Below are positions 11,889-24,299 of a DNA stretch of 64,000 bases, piece by piece. This stretch comes from Phocoena phocoena (Eukaryota > Chordata > Mammalia > Artiodactyla > Phocoenidae). Numbering within the stretch: position 1 is the first letter of the stretch; the number at the start of each line of letters is the position of its first letter. Both the position numbers and the translations under genes were made by a program. Where the stretch lies: the NCBI RefSeq assembly GCF_963924675.1, contig NC_089223.1, positions 7,576,881 through 7,640,880 of the forward strand, read 5' to 3'. The notes under the pieces are model-generated. The model saw nothing but the letters and a program-made list of their open reading frames with translations, was not told where the DNA came from and searched no databases.

Positions 11889-12421
11889 AAATCCTTTTAT
11901 CTTTCTTATTCTTAATAGTCTAACAGATAACAGAATATCAACAATGATACAAGGGATGGGAGGGAGGAATCAGGAATATTTTGTTATTATAAGGTAATTA
12001 CACAACCCAAGAAGTGGTACAGTGTTATCCGAAAGTGAACTAGGATTAGTTGTATATTGCAATGTATATGGCAAATTTGAGGGCAACCACTAAAAAAAGT
12101 TTTAAAAAGACTGTAATTGATATGCTAAGAAAGGAGAGAAAATGGAATCATATAAAACACTCAACTAAGACCACAAGTTACAGAAAAAGAGTGGAAGACG
12201 AAAACAGTAACAAAGAACAAGGGTAATGAATAGAAAACAATAATAAACGTGGTATATACTAATCAAAATATATTAATAATTGCTTCAAACATCAATGGTC
12301 TAAACACAACAATTAAGACAGAAATAGTCAAAATGTATCAAACAATAAGATTCAACTACATGTTGCCTTAAAAAAAGCCCACTTTAAATATATACAGGCA
12401 TATATATTTTAAAATAAATGG

Positions 12422-12636
12422 GGGGCTTCCCTGGTGGCACAGTGGTTGAGAGCCCGCCTGCCAATGCAGGGGACGCGGGTTCGTGCCCCGGTCCGGGAAG
12501 ATCCCACATGCCGCGGAGCGGCTGGGCCCGTGAGCCATGGCTGCTGAGCCTGTGCGTCCGGGGCCTTTGCTCCGCAACGGGAGAGGCTACAACAGTGAGA
12601 GGCCCGCGTACCGCAAAAAAACATAATAAATAAATA
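12422..12636 (+). mobile_element. CHR SINE, GC-rich type
   Basis: Complete, with TSD AAAATAAATGG at 12411-12421 and about 12637-12647. Confidence 0.93.
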
Positions 12637-13240
12637 AAAATAAATGGATAAAGAAAGATATACCATGCTAACACTAATCAAGGAAAGTAGGAGTACCTAT
12701 ATTAATTTCAGACAGAGCTGACTTCAAAGCAAGGAAAATTACCAGGGATAAAACGTGACACTCCATAATGATAACGGGGTCAATTCTCCAAGAAGTCATA
12801 ACAATCTTTAATGCGTATGTACCTAACAACAGAGAATCAAAACACACGAAGCAAAGCTGATAGAACTGCAAGGAGAAACAGATAAAACCACAATTGTAGT
12901 TGAAGACTTTAATACCCCTGTCAGAATGGACATTCCCAGCAGTCAAAAATTAAGAAAGATCATAATTGAATGCAAGAGCACCATCAATCAACTGGATATA
13001 ATTGACGTCTAGAGACTGCTTCCTCCAGAAGTAGCAGATCACACATTCTTCTCAAGCTTACATGGAACACTCACCAAGACAGATCACATTCTGGGCCATA
13101 AAACACACTTTAATAATTTTAAAAGAATAGAAATCATACAATGCCTGCACTCAGACCACAATGAATTTCAACTAGAAGTCAATAACAGAAAGACAGCTAC
13201 AGAATCTGAAAATATTTGGAAATTAAACAACGCAGTCTTA

Positions 13241-13563
13241 TTTTATTTAGTTTAATTAAAATATAGTTGGCATGCAATATTTTGCTAGTTTCAGGTGTAC
13301 TACATGGTGATTTGACATTTGCATACATTACGAAATGGTCACCACAATAAGTCTAGTAACCAGCTGTCCCCATTCGAAGTTATTACGATATTATTGACCA
13401 TATTCTCTACGCTGTATATTACATCCCCATGGTTTATTCATTTTATGACTGGAAGTTTGTACCTCTTAATCCCCTTCACCAATTTCTCACCATCCAGCAC
13501 CCTTTCCTCTGGCAACCACCTGTTTCTTCTCTGTATCAATGAGTCTGTTTTTCTTCTGTTTGT
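13241..13563 (-). mobile_element. L1 3' UTR (L1MA/L1MB-like)
   Basis: Reverse orientation, with phrases such as AGTTTCAGGTGTACTACATG and CTCTTAATCCCCTTCACC. TSD near ATTAAACAA...CTTA at 13222-13240 and 13564-13581. Confidence 0.75.
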
Positions 13564-13823
13564 ATTAAACAATACGCTTTAAATAACATATAGGTAAAGA
13601 AGAAATCTCAAGAGAAATTAGAAAGATTCTGAACTAAATGAAAAGGAAAATACAACTTATCAAGACTTGTGGAATGCAGCAAAAGCAGAGCTTAGAGGAG
13701 AATTTATAGCATTGAATGTACTAATTTTAGCAAGGAAGAAAGATCTAAAATGGGTCCTCTGAGTTTCACCCTTAGGAAATGAGAAAATTAAATACAAAGC
13801 AGAGAAAAGGAAAAAGTAAAATT

Positions 13824-13947
13824 CAGGACTTCTCTGGCCATCCAGGGGTTAAGACTCTGTGCTTCCAATGCAGGGGGTCCAGGTTCAATCCCTGGTCAGG
13901 GAACTAAGATCCCACGTGCCACAGGGTGGCCAAAAAAAAAAAGAAAG
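13824..13947 (+). mobile_element. CHR SINE, short subtype
   Basis: TSD AAAAAGTAAAATT at 13811-13823 and 13948-13960. Confidence 0.92.
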
Positions 13948-14290
13948 AAAAAGTAAAATTAGAGCAGAAATAATGAAGTTGAAAACAGGAAATCAACAGA
14001 GAAAATCAATGAAGAACCAAGGCACATACTGGAAGAAAATACCTACAAAAGACGTATCTAATAAAGGATTATTATACAAAATATGCAAAGAACTCTTAAA
14101 ACTCAATACTAAGAGGACAAACGACTCCATTAAAAAATGGGCCAAACACCTGAACAAATACCTCACCAAAGAAGATATACAGATGGCAAATAAGCATATG
14201 AAAAGATGTTCCACATCATGCTATTATGGAACTGCAAATTAAAACAAGAATGAGGTACCACTACACACCTGTTAAAAAGGCCAAACTCTA

Positions 14291-14419
14291 GGGAATTCCC
14301 TGGTGGTCCAGTGGTTAGGACACTGCACATTCACTCCCAGGACCGGGATTCAACCCCTGGTCAGGGAACTAAGATCCTGCACGCTGCGTGGAGCAACCAA
14401 AAAAAAAAAAAAAAAATTC
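14291..14419 (+). mobile_element. CHR SINE, short subtype
   Basis: GGGAATTCCCTGGTGGTCC head, A tail; exact TSD CCAAACTCTA at 14281-14290 and 14420-14429. Confidence 0.93.
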
Positions 14420-15240
14420 CAAACTCTAAAACACTGACAACATCAAATGCTGTCCAAGAACTTTCATTCATTGCTGGTGGGAATTCAAATTGGTACAGCT
14501 ACTTTGGAAGACAGTTTCCCAGTTTCTTACAAAACTAAACATACACTTACCACGGGATGTGGCAATCACGTTCCTCGGGATTTACCCAAATGAGTCGGAA
14601 ACTTAGGTCCTCACCAAAACCTGAACACAGACGTTCATAGCAGCTCTAGTCATAACTGCCAGAACTTGGAAGCAACCAAGATGTCCTTCAGTAGGTGGAT
14701 GGATAAATAAACTGTGGTACATCCAGACAATGGAATATTATTCAGTGTCAAAAAGAAATGAGCTATCAAGCCGTGAAAAGACATGGAGGAAACAAATGCA
14801 CGTTACTAAGTGAAAGAAGCCACTCTGGAAAGGCCACATACTGTATGCTTCCAACTACGTGACCTTCAGGGAAAGGCAGAAGTATGCAGACAGTAAAAAG
14901 TCAGTGGTTGCCGGGGGCAGCAGGAAAGCAAGGAATGTGGAGCACAGAGGATTTTTAGGGCAGTGCAACTCTTCTGTGTGACACCACAGTGGTGGATATC
15001 TTTGTCGAAGTCCATGTACACCACCAAGAGTAAACCCTAATGTAAACTATGGACTTGGGGTGATGATGTGTCAATGTAGGTTCACTGACTGGAACAAATG
15101 CACCACTCTGATGGGGAATATCACTAATGGAGGAGACTGTGTTCGGGGTAGTGAGCAGAGGACATACGGAAAATCTCTGTACCTTCCACTCAATTTTGCT
15201 ATAAACCTAAAACTGCTCTTTTAAAGAATCTATTTTTAAA

Positions 15241-16003
15241 AAAAACCACGTAAGGGGAAAAATTACTTTGAAAGTTGTGATCACACAGGTAAAACCATAA
15301 ATGCATACCCAGTATTCTAATAATATAATAATATTAATATTCTAATAATATTTAGAATAATAAATATTCCAAAAATGTATGGTCCTAAAAGATAGCAAGA
15401 ATATGAAAGAATGAAGAATTTCATTAAGTCCAAAAAGCTTTAAATTTAGACCAAAATAAACAATTAGATTAAGTTTCCTCTGCCACAATTAAAAAAAAAA
15501 ATGCATCGTCCTGTCAATGTTTAAACTAGTGTAAATTGCAGACTTCAGCCAGCAGTCAGAAGAATTAGCTAATATGTAACCTAAATGCAGGGATATCACA
15601 ATAACTCACCTTTAAGTTACCTAATCAACCACAATTCAAGGTCAGGGCAAGAACTCAACCTCTGCAGAAATCTCCAGTTCCAGGTCACGCTACCATACCA
15701 GCTAAGATATCTGCCAGCAGTGTTAGGGGTGACATAGTTTCCTTAGTGTTAAAGCATCTTTCATTCTAGGAAGAACTGGAATTAATCCTAGAAATGTTTA
15801 AGATAATCAAATACATGTTAATACTTTGATATTAAAGAATTTTTATCTATTTGCTATTTTATAAATTTACATTATTTAATAGAATTTGGTCCATTAGTCC
15901 AATTTCAAACGTGTAATTAAATAAGTGATTTAGGCTTTTGATTTAAAGTTGAAATCCTACTAAATTTGTAGCAAATAACAGGACATTTAACAGAACTAGT
16001 GTT
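15241..16003. other. AT-rich unique sequence
   Basis: No repeat family recognised. 15313-15365 is a local TAATA-rich low-complexity run. Confidence 0.5.
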
Positions 16004-16323
16004 GGGGACTTCCCTGGTGGTCCAGTGGATAAGACTCTGTGCTCCCAACGCAGGGGGCCTGGGTTCAATCCCTGGTTGGGGAACTAGATCCCACATGCAT
16101 GCTGCAACTAAGAGTCCGCATGCTACAACTAAAGATCCCGCATGCTGCAACTGAGAGTCTGCATGCCGCAACTAAGAAGTCTGCATGCTGCAACTAAAGA
16201 CCCCGCATGCCACAACTAGAGATCCCGCACAACGCAATGAAGATCCCATGCGCCACAAGACTCAGCACGGCCAAAATAAATAAATAAATATTCAAAAAAT
16301 AAAAATAAATAAATAAAATTAAA
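16004..16323 (+). mobile_element. CHR SINE with expanded internal repeat
   Basis: Normal head, then about seven imperfect units of the form GCATGCTGCAACTAAGAGTC, then an ATAA tail. TSD AGAACTAGTGTT / AGAACTAGGGTT. Confidence 0.92.
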
Positions 16324-16439
16324 AGAACTAGGGTTTACCATAATTATCATTTCAATTATTTTCTTCATATGCATTATTTGAGCAATCGGGAAAGCTTATT
16401 TCGTTAAATTAGAAAATAGGAGTACCTAAGTATGCAGAA

Positions 16440-17213
16440 AAGAGTTCACACAAGCAGGTCTGAGACTGCTATCCTTAGAAACGTCTGCTCTGGAGATTGG
16501 CCCTTGGTTGGCACCTGGAAGTCGAGTCACGGAGTGTTCCTATGCAGTAGTTAACTGATAAGGATGGTTCACTTTGCCTAGACTGCTTGTGCAAACAATA
16601 CGGTTTAGGCTGAATGCCTGCTCGCATTTGGGGAGTCTGGAATTTTGGTGCATGCTAGGCAGAGCACGCCTACTAGGCAGAGCGTGCCTACATACTCAGC
16701 ACCCAATAAAAACCTTGGGCTCTAAGTCTCGAGTGGCTTCCCCAGGCCAAAATACTGCACATGTCAACAAGGACCTACTGGATAGCACAGGGAACTCTAC
16801 TCAATACTCTGTGATAACCTATATGGGAAAAGAATTTGAAAAAGAATGGATATATGTATATGAGTAACTGAATCACTCTGCTGTACACCTGAAACTAACA
16901 CAACATTGTAAATCAACTATACTCCAGTATAAAATAAAAATTAAATTTAAAAATATACACTGCACCCATGTTGAGTTTCCATTGCCGGGGGAAGAGCATG
17001 TCCTGTGTGGCCCCTTGTGGGAGGGAAAGAGCACAGGGAAGCTTACAGATGGAGTCCTCCTCTGCCTTTGTCTTTCCCTTACAATCTGCCTGTGTATCTT
17101 TACTATGTTGCTATAATAAACCTTAGCTATGAGTAGACCTACACGCTGAAGTCTGTAAATCCTTCCAGTGAATCTGAAGGTCGGGGTGGTCTAGGGGTCC
17201 CCCAACACACTAG
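16440..17213 (+). mobile_element. Old LTR (ERVL-type, family not named), split
   Basis: Contains an LTR-like TATA region (CACCCAATAAAAACCTTGGG, 16700-16720), a polyadenylation region (GCTATAATAAACCTTAGC) and ends GGGGTCCCCCAACACA. Split by the L1 end at 16763-16960. Confidence 0.6.
16763..16960 (+). mobile_element. L1 3' UTR fragment
   Basis: ACAAGGACCTACTGGATAGC through CTGTACACCTGAAACTAACA to an AAAATAAAAATTAAA tail; artiodactyl-type L1 end inserted in the LTR. Confidence 0.82.
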
Positions 17214-17627
17214 GGAAACTGAATTTCCTTCTTCCACATATGAAGTGTTTGGAAGTGTTAAATTAAATGAGTTTATAAATTAGACCAAACATTACTGAAA
17301 GGGCTCTTAGAAGTGAATAACAAAATGTGTTAGACTTCTAAATAGAGCAATCGCATCAGTGAACTGAATTTACAGACTTGAGGAAAACTAGAGCCTTGAA
17401 TTTATAACTTTGATCTCCAAATATTAATTTCTAAAATTCAAGGAAACTCCTGAATAGGCTTTTCAGCCCCCCAAAACATCCCTTGAGAAGATCAAAAAAG
17501 CTCAAATTTAGTATATCCCATCAGCCCATAGCAGGCTGCTTGTCTCTAGTCTCAGTGGAAGAAGGGTAGTTTTTCGAACTGATCACAGTTCCTTATCACT
17601 AAGATTTCAGTTAAAAAGGAGCCTAGG
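17214..17627. other. Unique sequence
   Basis: AT-rich, no recognisable element. Confidence 0.5.
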
Positions 17628-17831
17628 GGCTTCCCTGGTGGCACAGTGGTTGGGAGTCCGCCTGCCGATGCAGGGGACGCGGGTTCGTGCCCCGGTCCCG
17701 GGAGATCCCACATGCCGCGGAGCGGCTGGGCCCGTGAGCCATGGCCGCTGAGCCTGCGCGTCTGGAGCCTGTGCTCCGCAACGGGAGAGGCCACAGCAGT
17801 GAGAGGCCCGCATCCCAAAAAAAAAAAAAAA
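17628..17831 (+). mobile_element. CHR SINE, GC-rich type
   Basis: Pure A tail and exact TSD AAAAAGGAGCCTAGG at 17613-17627 and 17832-17846; young-looking. Confidence 0.95.
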
Positions 17832-18189
17832 AAAAAGGAGCCTAGGATCCATCCCTGTTTATACCACTTAATAGTTAACCATATCACACCATCTTACAGA
17901 ATCTGCTTCTAATGGTGATGTTAAAATACAATTTTTATAAAAGCACCAGTAGGTAGGGAGTCTAACTGAACTCATGCAATAACTGGGAAGTCCATAGTGT
18001 TGAAGACCCAGGAAGAGTTAATAAAAATTATCCTTTTAATATACTTCAGTACCTTTGACAGATTTCTCCACCGGACACTGAGGAGTGTAGCAGAAGTCTC
18101 TGCTAGAGCATCATGCCTGAAACCTACTTGTTACACATTAAAAAAAATTCTGCTTTGAGAACTGCACGGTAAGGAGAAAACAAACTTTC

Positions 18190-18900
18190 TCCCCACAGCT
18201 ATAGCACAGTACCTGGCACTTGGTAAAACCCAGTTAACGTTAATAAATGAATGAAGGCGTTCATGATTTAGTTGAGGGGATAAGATATAAACATCCCAAA
18301 GTTAAATGATAATAGGAGACAGTGGTTTTGAAGACATACAAGAGGAAGTAAGTGATAAGTTGCTAAATAAATGCAAGTGAGAATAAGTGTTAAGAGCTCA
18401 AAGTAGGAGACTGCTGTAGGCTACAGGGGTCAAAAAGTCTTTATGGAGGAGGCTGGTCTTTAAGGACCTTGGCCTTGAAAAACATATTAGGTTTGAAGAT
18501 GTAAGAATGGGGAAAGGTCTGAGAAGCAGACAAAAGACTGTGTGTGCCAAAGGAATGGAAGTGAGAAAATAACAGATGTGATTTTAAGATCCTCTCACAC
18601 TGCAGCCCAGCTGTTTACAAAAGAAGAGTGAGGAAAGGCCTCTTAGCTCCACGCTGTGACGGTTGTTTTTCCCAGGCTCAGGAATTTGGTCCTGATTCTT
18701 TCCATAGGGAGAAGAATGAATGGGTTTTCAACAGTAAGGATAGATGAAAGAGTTTGGTGGCTCTAGAATAAAGATTATACTAGGGACAAGGTGTAGGATG
18801 GTTTAAGTTAGACTAAAGAAGTGAGCACTGTTGGCAGAGAATACAGTAGTTAGAAAACAGTCCAGATATAAAGGAATAAAAGGTAAGCTAAACTAAGTTC
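18190..18900 (-). repeat. L2 LINE fragments
   Basis: 18200-18257 is an L2 3' end in plus orientation (TACCTGGCACTTGGTAAAAC ... AATAAATGAATGAA). 18260-18900 has decayed L2 in minus orientation (GGAGGAGGCTGGTCTTTAAG and neighbours). Confidence 0.5.
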
Positions 18901-20916
18901 ACAGGTTTTAGAAAGACATACATTTCTGAAGCACTGTGAAGGAAGAAGTGATGGGACAGGTTACCACATTGAAAGGGGAGATAAAAGTATGTTGGTGAAA
19001 GTGAAGGAAGAGAGTAAATTTTCAAAATGAAGTATGCATCTGTGGGTTGTTTATATTTTCATATATGTATATATTTTTTTACACCAAGTGAGTTGGAATC
19101 AGTGTGCATATCAGAAGGCAGTGTGAAAAAAGTTTAGACCCCTACTTTTCCAAGACAGAAAAGAATTTTTGCAACTGAAAATGTAATTGAAGCACATGCC
19201 CAAGGGGTTTAATGCTTATGTATTTTTAAGACTAGAATCCTGGCTTTACCAAATAAACTCAGAGAAAGTCAAGCAACCCATATCTTGAGGGATAATGTGC
19301 GCAGTGATGAGCTGGTATGTTGCAGTCTGCTGGGGTCTTTGGAAGACTTTTCAACCATTTTGTAGAGAAGAGCCCGAGACACAAACAGCTTTAGTGATTG
19401 TGTTTCAGGAAAGAGGACAGGCTGTCAAGTTCTCTGCCAGTGGAAGTTAAAGGAAACAGAACTAAAGGAATTGTTTGGCCATTTCCTAATGCGCCCCAGC
19501 TGGTAGACGTGCTTAGGGAAAGGGTGAACAGCTCCTGGCCGAGGGGGAAGCAGCTTTAGGAAAGCAAAGCCAAAGCAAAGAATTGGCAACACTCTTAGGA
19601 AGCTGAGTAGCACTGTTCAGGCCAGCCTGGCCTTCCTGGTCTGTGGAATCACAAACATATTTTGTATTTCACTGACAAATACTGCAGCAGCTGAAGAACT
19701 CAAGTCTATTTCCATGCAGAACCAACTATTCTTAAAATTATGAAATCAAATACTCCTATCAGTATCCTAATCCCCCAGAACCATGCAATTAATCATTCTA
19801 TGATGGACAGAATAACCGATCTCTTTTTACCAAAAGCAACCAAAGTCCTCTATTCCTTCAAAACACTGTCAACTACCCCCTTTATTGTAGGCAACAGAAC
19901 AAATAAAATAAAATGGAGTTTTCTTACTGTGCCAAATGAGGCCAGCTGACCCAGAACCTGAAATCCGCTGAAGATGTACAAAACTATGACATACACAGAG
20001 ACGCATGGGGCCACTGGGGGTGAGCAACTTTACGCCCACACTGTTGATTACTGAACGTCTATAGTAAAGTCATCCTTTGCACCCGAATGGTACACTAAGC
20101 AAATATAACCAATATCCCATACCTGTTATTCTTGCAGTCGGGGACTGACTTGCCTGAGTTCTTTCTAGGTAGAGTATGTTGGCTCCTTCCGAAGCAAACA
20201 AAATTCTTTCCTACTTGAAGAGAAGAAAACTAGAGAAAAATGGAAGCTCTGCAAAGTGATTAAAAGGAAGTATGTAATTATATTTAGAGGGTTATCTTCT
20301 CTTTTCAGGAACAGAGACACCTTTGGTCTGGCTGCTGCTTTAAGACTTTCTGGTGCAAAAACAGAAAGTCAGTATCTCTGGGTAATCTATAAAGATTGAC
20401 CTTGTGCCACTGGGATCAAAATTTTACTTTGATACCATCAATAACATTCAGCCGCGCTTTTTCTTTATGAGGTTTAAAGAAAACCTAGTTCCTCGGGTGT
20501 AGCTGTCATGTCATCTTGGAGCCTCAATATTGGAACACGCTAATTAAACCACGTGGAAGAAACCATCCCACAATTTGTTAACTATGACTTTCTTTGTAAA
20601 CAAGCCATGGTTGTCAGCTGGCTGCAGCTTTGGGTCATTGAATCCAGTGGCTAGAATCCAGTTGTCATCAAGAGTTTACAAAACCAAAAAGAAAAAGCAA
20701 GTGTTCTTCACTCTCTCTGCTTTCCCTCAGTTCCTTCATCTTTTTACCTCCTCCTCAGATCCATCCGCCTTTCTGTCCTCACCTCTCCAGTCCCTGAATA
20801 AGCTGCAGTACAATCTTCTGTATCATCCTCAGTGTTTTCAATGGTTATGAACGGAGTCTCATTTTACTGATACTTTGCTGAATGCCAAACAGTTTTATTA
20901 AATATATAGTTGAACA
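18901..20916. other. Unique sequence, about 2 kb
   Basis: No exon or repeat family recognised with confidence. The longest frames are about 60-90 codons with no known motif. Repeat-poor, so regulatory content is possible but unsupported. Confidence 0.5.
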
Positions 20917-21040
20917 GGGGACTTCCCTGGCTGTCCAGTGGTTAAGACTTCACCTTCCAATGCAGGGGGTGCGGGTCCATCCCCTGGTCGGGGAACTAAA
21001 ATCCCACATGCCTCACGGCCAAGAAAACCCCCCAAAACAT
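20917..21040 (+). mobile_element. CHR SINE, short subtype
   Basis: GGGGACTTCCCTGGCTGTCC head, CCAATGCAGGGGGTGCGGGT; tail degraded. Confidence 0.85.
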
Positions 21041-21349
21041 AAAACGGAAACAATATTGTAACAAATTCAACAAAGACTTTTAAAAAATGGTCCCTATCAA
21101 GAAAAAAAAATCTTAAAGAAAAAAAGATATATTTGAATGGAAACCTACTCTCCTAGGGTAAGGAATCTGGGTGGGAGTGAACGAGAAAAGAGAAACTGAG
21201 GAGAGTTTTATGTTACTAAACTGTTCAAACAAATAATTCTACAAATATAATCTATCTAAATTGTTGTGGGGCATTAATGTACATTGTCCCATTAGTACCA
21301 CGTTGGGGGCAGCCCACAGAATACTGCAGTTGTTAAAGGCCTTTTGAGC
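21041..21349. other. Unique AT-rich sequence
   Basis: Nothing recognised. Confidence 0.5.
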
Positions 21350-21716
21350 GGGACTTCCCTGGTGGCACAGTGGTTGAGAATCCGCCTGCCAATGCAGGGG
21401 ACACGGGTTCGAGCCCTGGTCCGGGAAGATCCCACATGCCGCGGAGCAACTAAGCCCGTGTACCACAACTACTGAGCCTGCACTCTAGAGCCCGGGAGCC
21501 ACAACTACTGAGCCCGCAAGCCACAACTACTGAAGCCCGTGCGCCTAGAGCCTGTGCTCCGCAACAAGAGAAGCCACCGCGATGAGAAGCCCGCACACCG
21601 CAACGAAGAGTAGCCCCCGCTCGCTGTAACTAGAGAAAGCCCGCGCACAGCAGCAAAGACCCAATGCAGCCAAAAATAAGTAAGTAAACAAATAAATAAA
21701 TTTATTTAAAAATAAG
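21350..21716 (+). mobile_element. CHR SINE, long subtype
   Basis: Complete, with AAATAAATAAATTTATTT tail. Imperfect TSD CCTTTTGAGC / CCCTTTGAGC. Confidence 0.93.
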
Positions 21717-21796
21717 ACCCTTTGAGCTAAACATGATAGTACCGCACCTATATTCATGCTGTGATTTTGGCTACTATGATCTCTTTTCAAACATGG

Positions 21797-22065
21797 CTGA
21801 AATTTAAATAGCCTGGGGAGCTTTTAAAAACTCCGAAGTCCAGGCCAACCCCACACAATTAAATCGGAATCTCTCCCAGAGGATTCTAACCTGCAGACAG
21901 GTTGAAATCCAAGGCTGCTCCACCCTTAATGTGCATATGGAACCACTCGAGGATCTGGCTAAAAAGGCAGATTCTGACTCTGTAGATCTGAGATGGGGTG
22001 CAAGATTCCGCATTTCTAGCTGGCTCTCAGCTGATGTCCATGCTGCGCCTTCCTGGGCCTTGAGC
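21797..22065 (+). repeat. MER20/MER5A-like hAT miniature elements
   Basis: AGCCTGGGGAGCTTTTAAAA and TTAAATCGGAATCTCTCCCA are MER20-type phrases. 21925-22065 has the related AATGTGCATATGGAACCACT text. Confidence 0.55.
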
Positions 22066-22094
22066 AGTAAGGAAGAGATTAGTTAGATAGACCG

Positions 22095-22250
22095 TCTAGA
22101 TCAAACCTTGGTCCCTACCACAATCGCCTGGGAAATCTGGTAAAAATACAAAGACCAGACCCATTCCTGTTTCAGTGAACCTGGGCCCTCGTGTTTCTTA
22201 GTAGCTTCCAGGTGACTCTGACACATCAAGACACAAGAACCACGGGACTA
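22095..22250 (+). repeat. MER5A-like hAT miniature element
   Basis: GATCAAACCTTGGTCCCTAC ... ATCGCCTGGGAAATCTGG ... CTTCCAGGTGACTCTGA matches the MER5 pattern loosely. Confidence 0.5.
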
Positions 22251-22856
22251 GACCATCTAATCACTCTGCCCTGTCCATTGTAGCTTTCTTGCTGCCTCTC
22301 ATTTCCTTTTCTGTATCTTCTGAATTCCTAGAATATAAATAACAGAAGAAACTAAAAAAAATCGAAAGAATAGAGTCTTAATGTAGTTTAACATTGGTTG
22401 TACGAAATACATTACTCAATTAAAAAAAAAGAACAGTTCCTGTGGCAGATATGTCCTGCCTAAAAACCCACTTCAAGAATCTCTGGACTAACATGTTATT
22501 TGACATTTTATTTGCAAAATCTCACTTTGACTCATGTCATCCAAGAATCTTTATCTCCCTCAATTTTCATAATTGTGCACCTCCTCAACCTGAATCTCAT
22601 ACTTACGTATATGATGTTTTTGCATATTTTAATGATTGCTTTGCTTAACATTATAACAGGGTCACCAAATAGCTGCTTTTAATTAAGAGTATCAAAAGAG
22701 ACTATCTGGTCTATGGATCATATGTTGTCACATTATGCTATTTCTACCATATTTTAGGGCATATACTTATATTAAGAAGATGTGTACCTTTTTTTCCCCA
22801 ACAGACAGACATGACACCTCCTGGCATGATACATTTATAAAATGTTGTGTTGCTTA
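22251..22856. other. Unique sequence
   Basis: AT-rich; nothing recognised. Confidence 0.45.
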
Positions 22857-23065
22857 ATATTAACAATAATAGCTAACATTTATTGTATACTTACTAACTA
22901 CCAGACACTTTTCTAAACACTTCACATGGTTTAATTCGTTCTGTCCTCTCAGCAACCTAGGAGATAGGGGTCTCCTTTGTGACAGATGAGGAAGCAGGAA
23001 GGTGGCCAAGGTGATAGATTAGGATGCCATAGAACTGGGATCCAAAAAGTCTGGCATGAAGTGAA
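22857..23065 (-). repeat. MIR SINE
   Basis: Reversed MIR: AATAATAGCTAACATTTATT, then CTCAGCAACCTAGGAGATAG and GATGAGGAAGCAGGAAGG. Confidence 0.7.
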
Positions 23066-23952
23066 TAATTTCCGTGTCATGCTGGTTTCGGTGGTGTTGT
23101 TTACACATACATGCCTCTTCATTAAATACTTATATGTTTTCTTTTTCCTTTTAAATAGACTTTAATTTTTGGAGCAGTTTTAGGTTCACAGCAAGACAGA
23201 AGAGAGTACAGAGTTCCCATATACCCCTTGCCCTCTATAAGCACAGCCTCTCCCAAATCAACATAACGCTCCAGAGTGGAACAGTTCTTACAAGTGATGA
23301 ACAGACACGGACATATCATTATCACCCAAGTCCATAGTTTACATTAGGGTTTACTCTTGGTGGTGTACATGGACTTCGACAAAGATATCCACCACTGGGT
23401 TGTCACACAGAAGAGTTGCACTGCCCTAAAAATCCTCTGTGCTCCACATTCCTTGCTGTCCTGCTGCCCCCGGCAACCACTGACTTTTTACTGTCTGCAT
23501 ACTTCTGCCTTTCCCTGAAGGTCACGTAGTTGGAAGCATACAGTATGTGGCCTTTCCAGAGTGGCTTCTTTCACTTAGTAACGTGCATTTGTTTCCTCCA
23601 TGTCTTTTCACGGCTTGATAGCTCATTTCTTTTTGACACTGAATAATATTCCATTGTCTGGATGTACCACAGTTTATTTACCCATTCACCTACTGAAGGA
23701 CATCTTGGTTGCTTCCAAGTTCTGGCAGTTATGACTAGAGCTGCTATGAACGTCTGTGTTCAGGTTTTGGTGAGGACCTAAGTTTCCGACTCATTTGGGT
23801 AAATCCCGAGGAACGTGATTGCCACATCCCGTGGTAAGTGTATGTTTAGTTTTGTAAGAAACTGGGAAACTGTCTTCCAAAGTAGCTGTACCAATTTGAA
23901 TTCCCACCAACAATGAAAAGTTCTTGGACAGCACTTGATGTTGTCAGTGTTT

Positions 23953-24299
23953 GTTTTTTTTAAAGAATTTTTTAGAATAACTTTATTTTAAAATTTTTTG
24001 GCTGCGTTGGGTCTTCGCTGCTGCACGCGGGCTTTCTCTAGTTGCGGCGAGCGGGGTCTACTCTTGGTTGCGGTGTGCGGGCTTCTCACTGCAGTGGCTT
24101 CTCTTGTTGCGGAGCACGGGCTCTAGGTGCGCAGGCTTCAGTAGTTATGGCTCACGGACTCTAGAGCGCAGACTCAGTAGTTGTGGCGCACGGGCTTAGT
24201 TGCTCCACGGCATGTGGGATCTTTGCAGACTAGGGCTCAAACCCGTGTCCCCTGCATTGGCGGGCGGATTCTTAACCACTGCACCACCAGGGAAGTCCC
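23953..24299 (-). mobile_element. CHR SINE, long subtype
   Basis: Exact TSD GTCAGTGTTT at 23943-23952 and 24301-24310. Inserted at a different point from the SINE in the partner L1. Confidence 0.93.

Larger units (their letters stand above)
11003..15240 (+). mobile_element. Old L1 LINE (L1ME-like), broken by insertions
   Basis: Carries ORF1 3' part, the ORF2 endonuclease region (12650-13230), ORF2 C-terminal end (13960-14830) and 3' UTR to about 15235. Interrupted by L1 11473-11888, SINE 12422-12636, antisense L1 13241-13563, and SINEs 13824-13947 and 14291-14419. Between 13.75 and 13.97 kb the reading jumps from the RT N-terminal side to the C-terminal end, so much of RT is deleted. All frames are broken. 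Segment 14440-15056 is almost identical, inverted, to 23340-23940. Confidence 0.82.
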
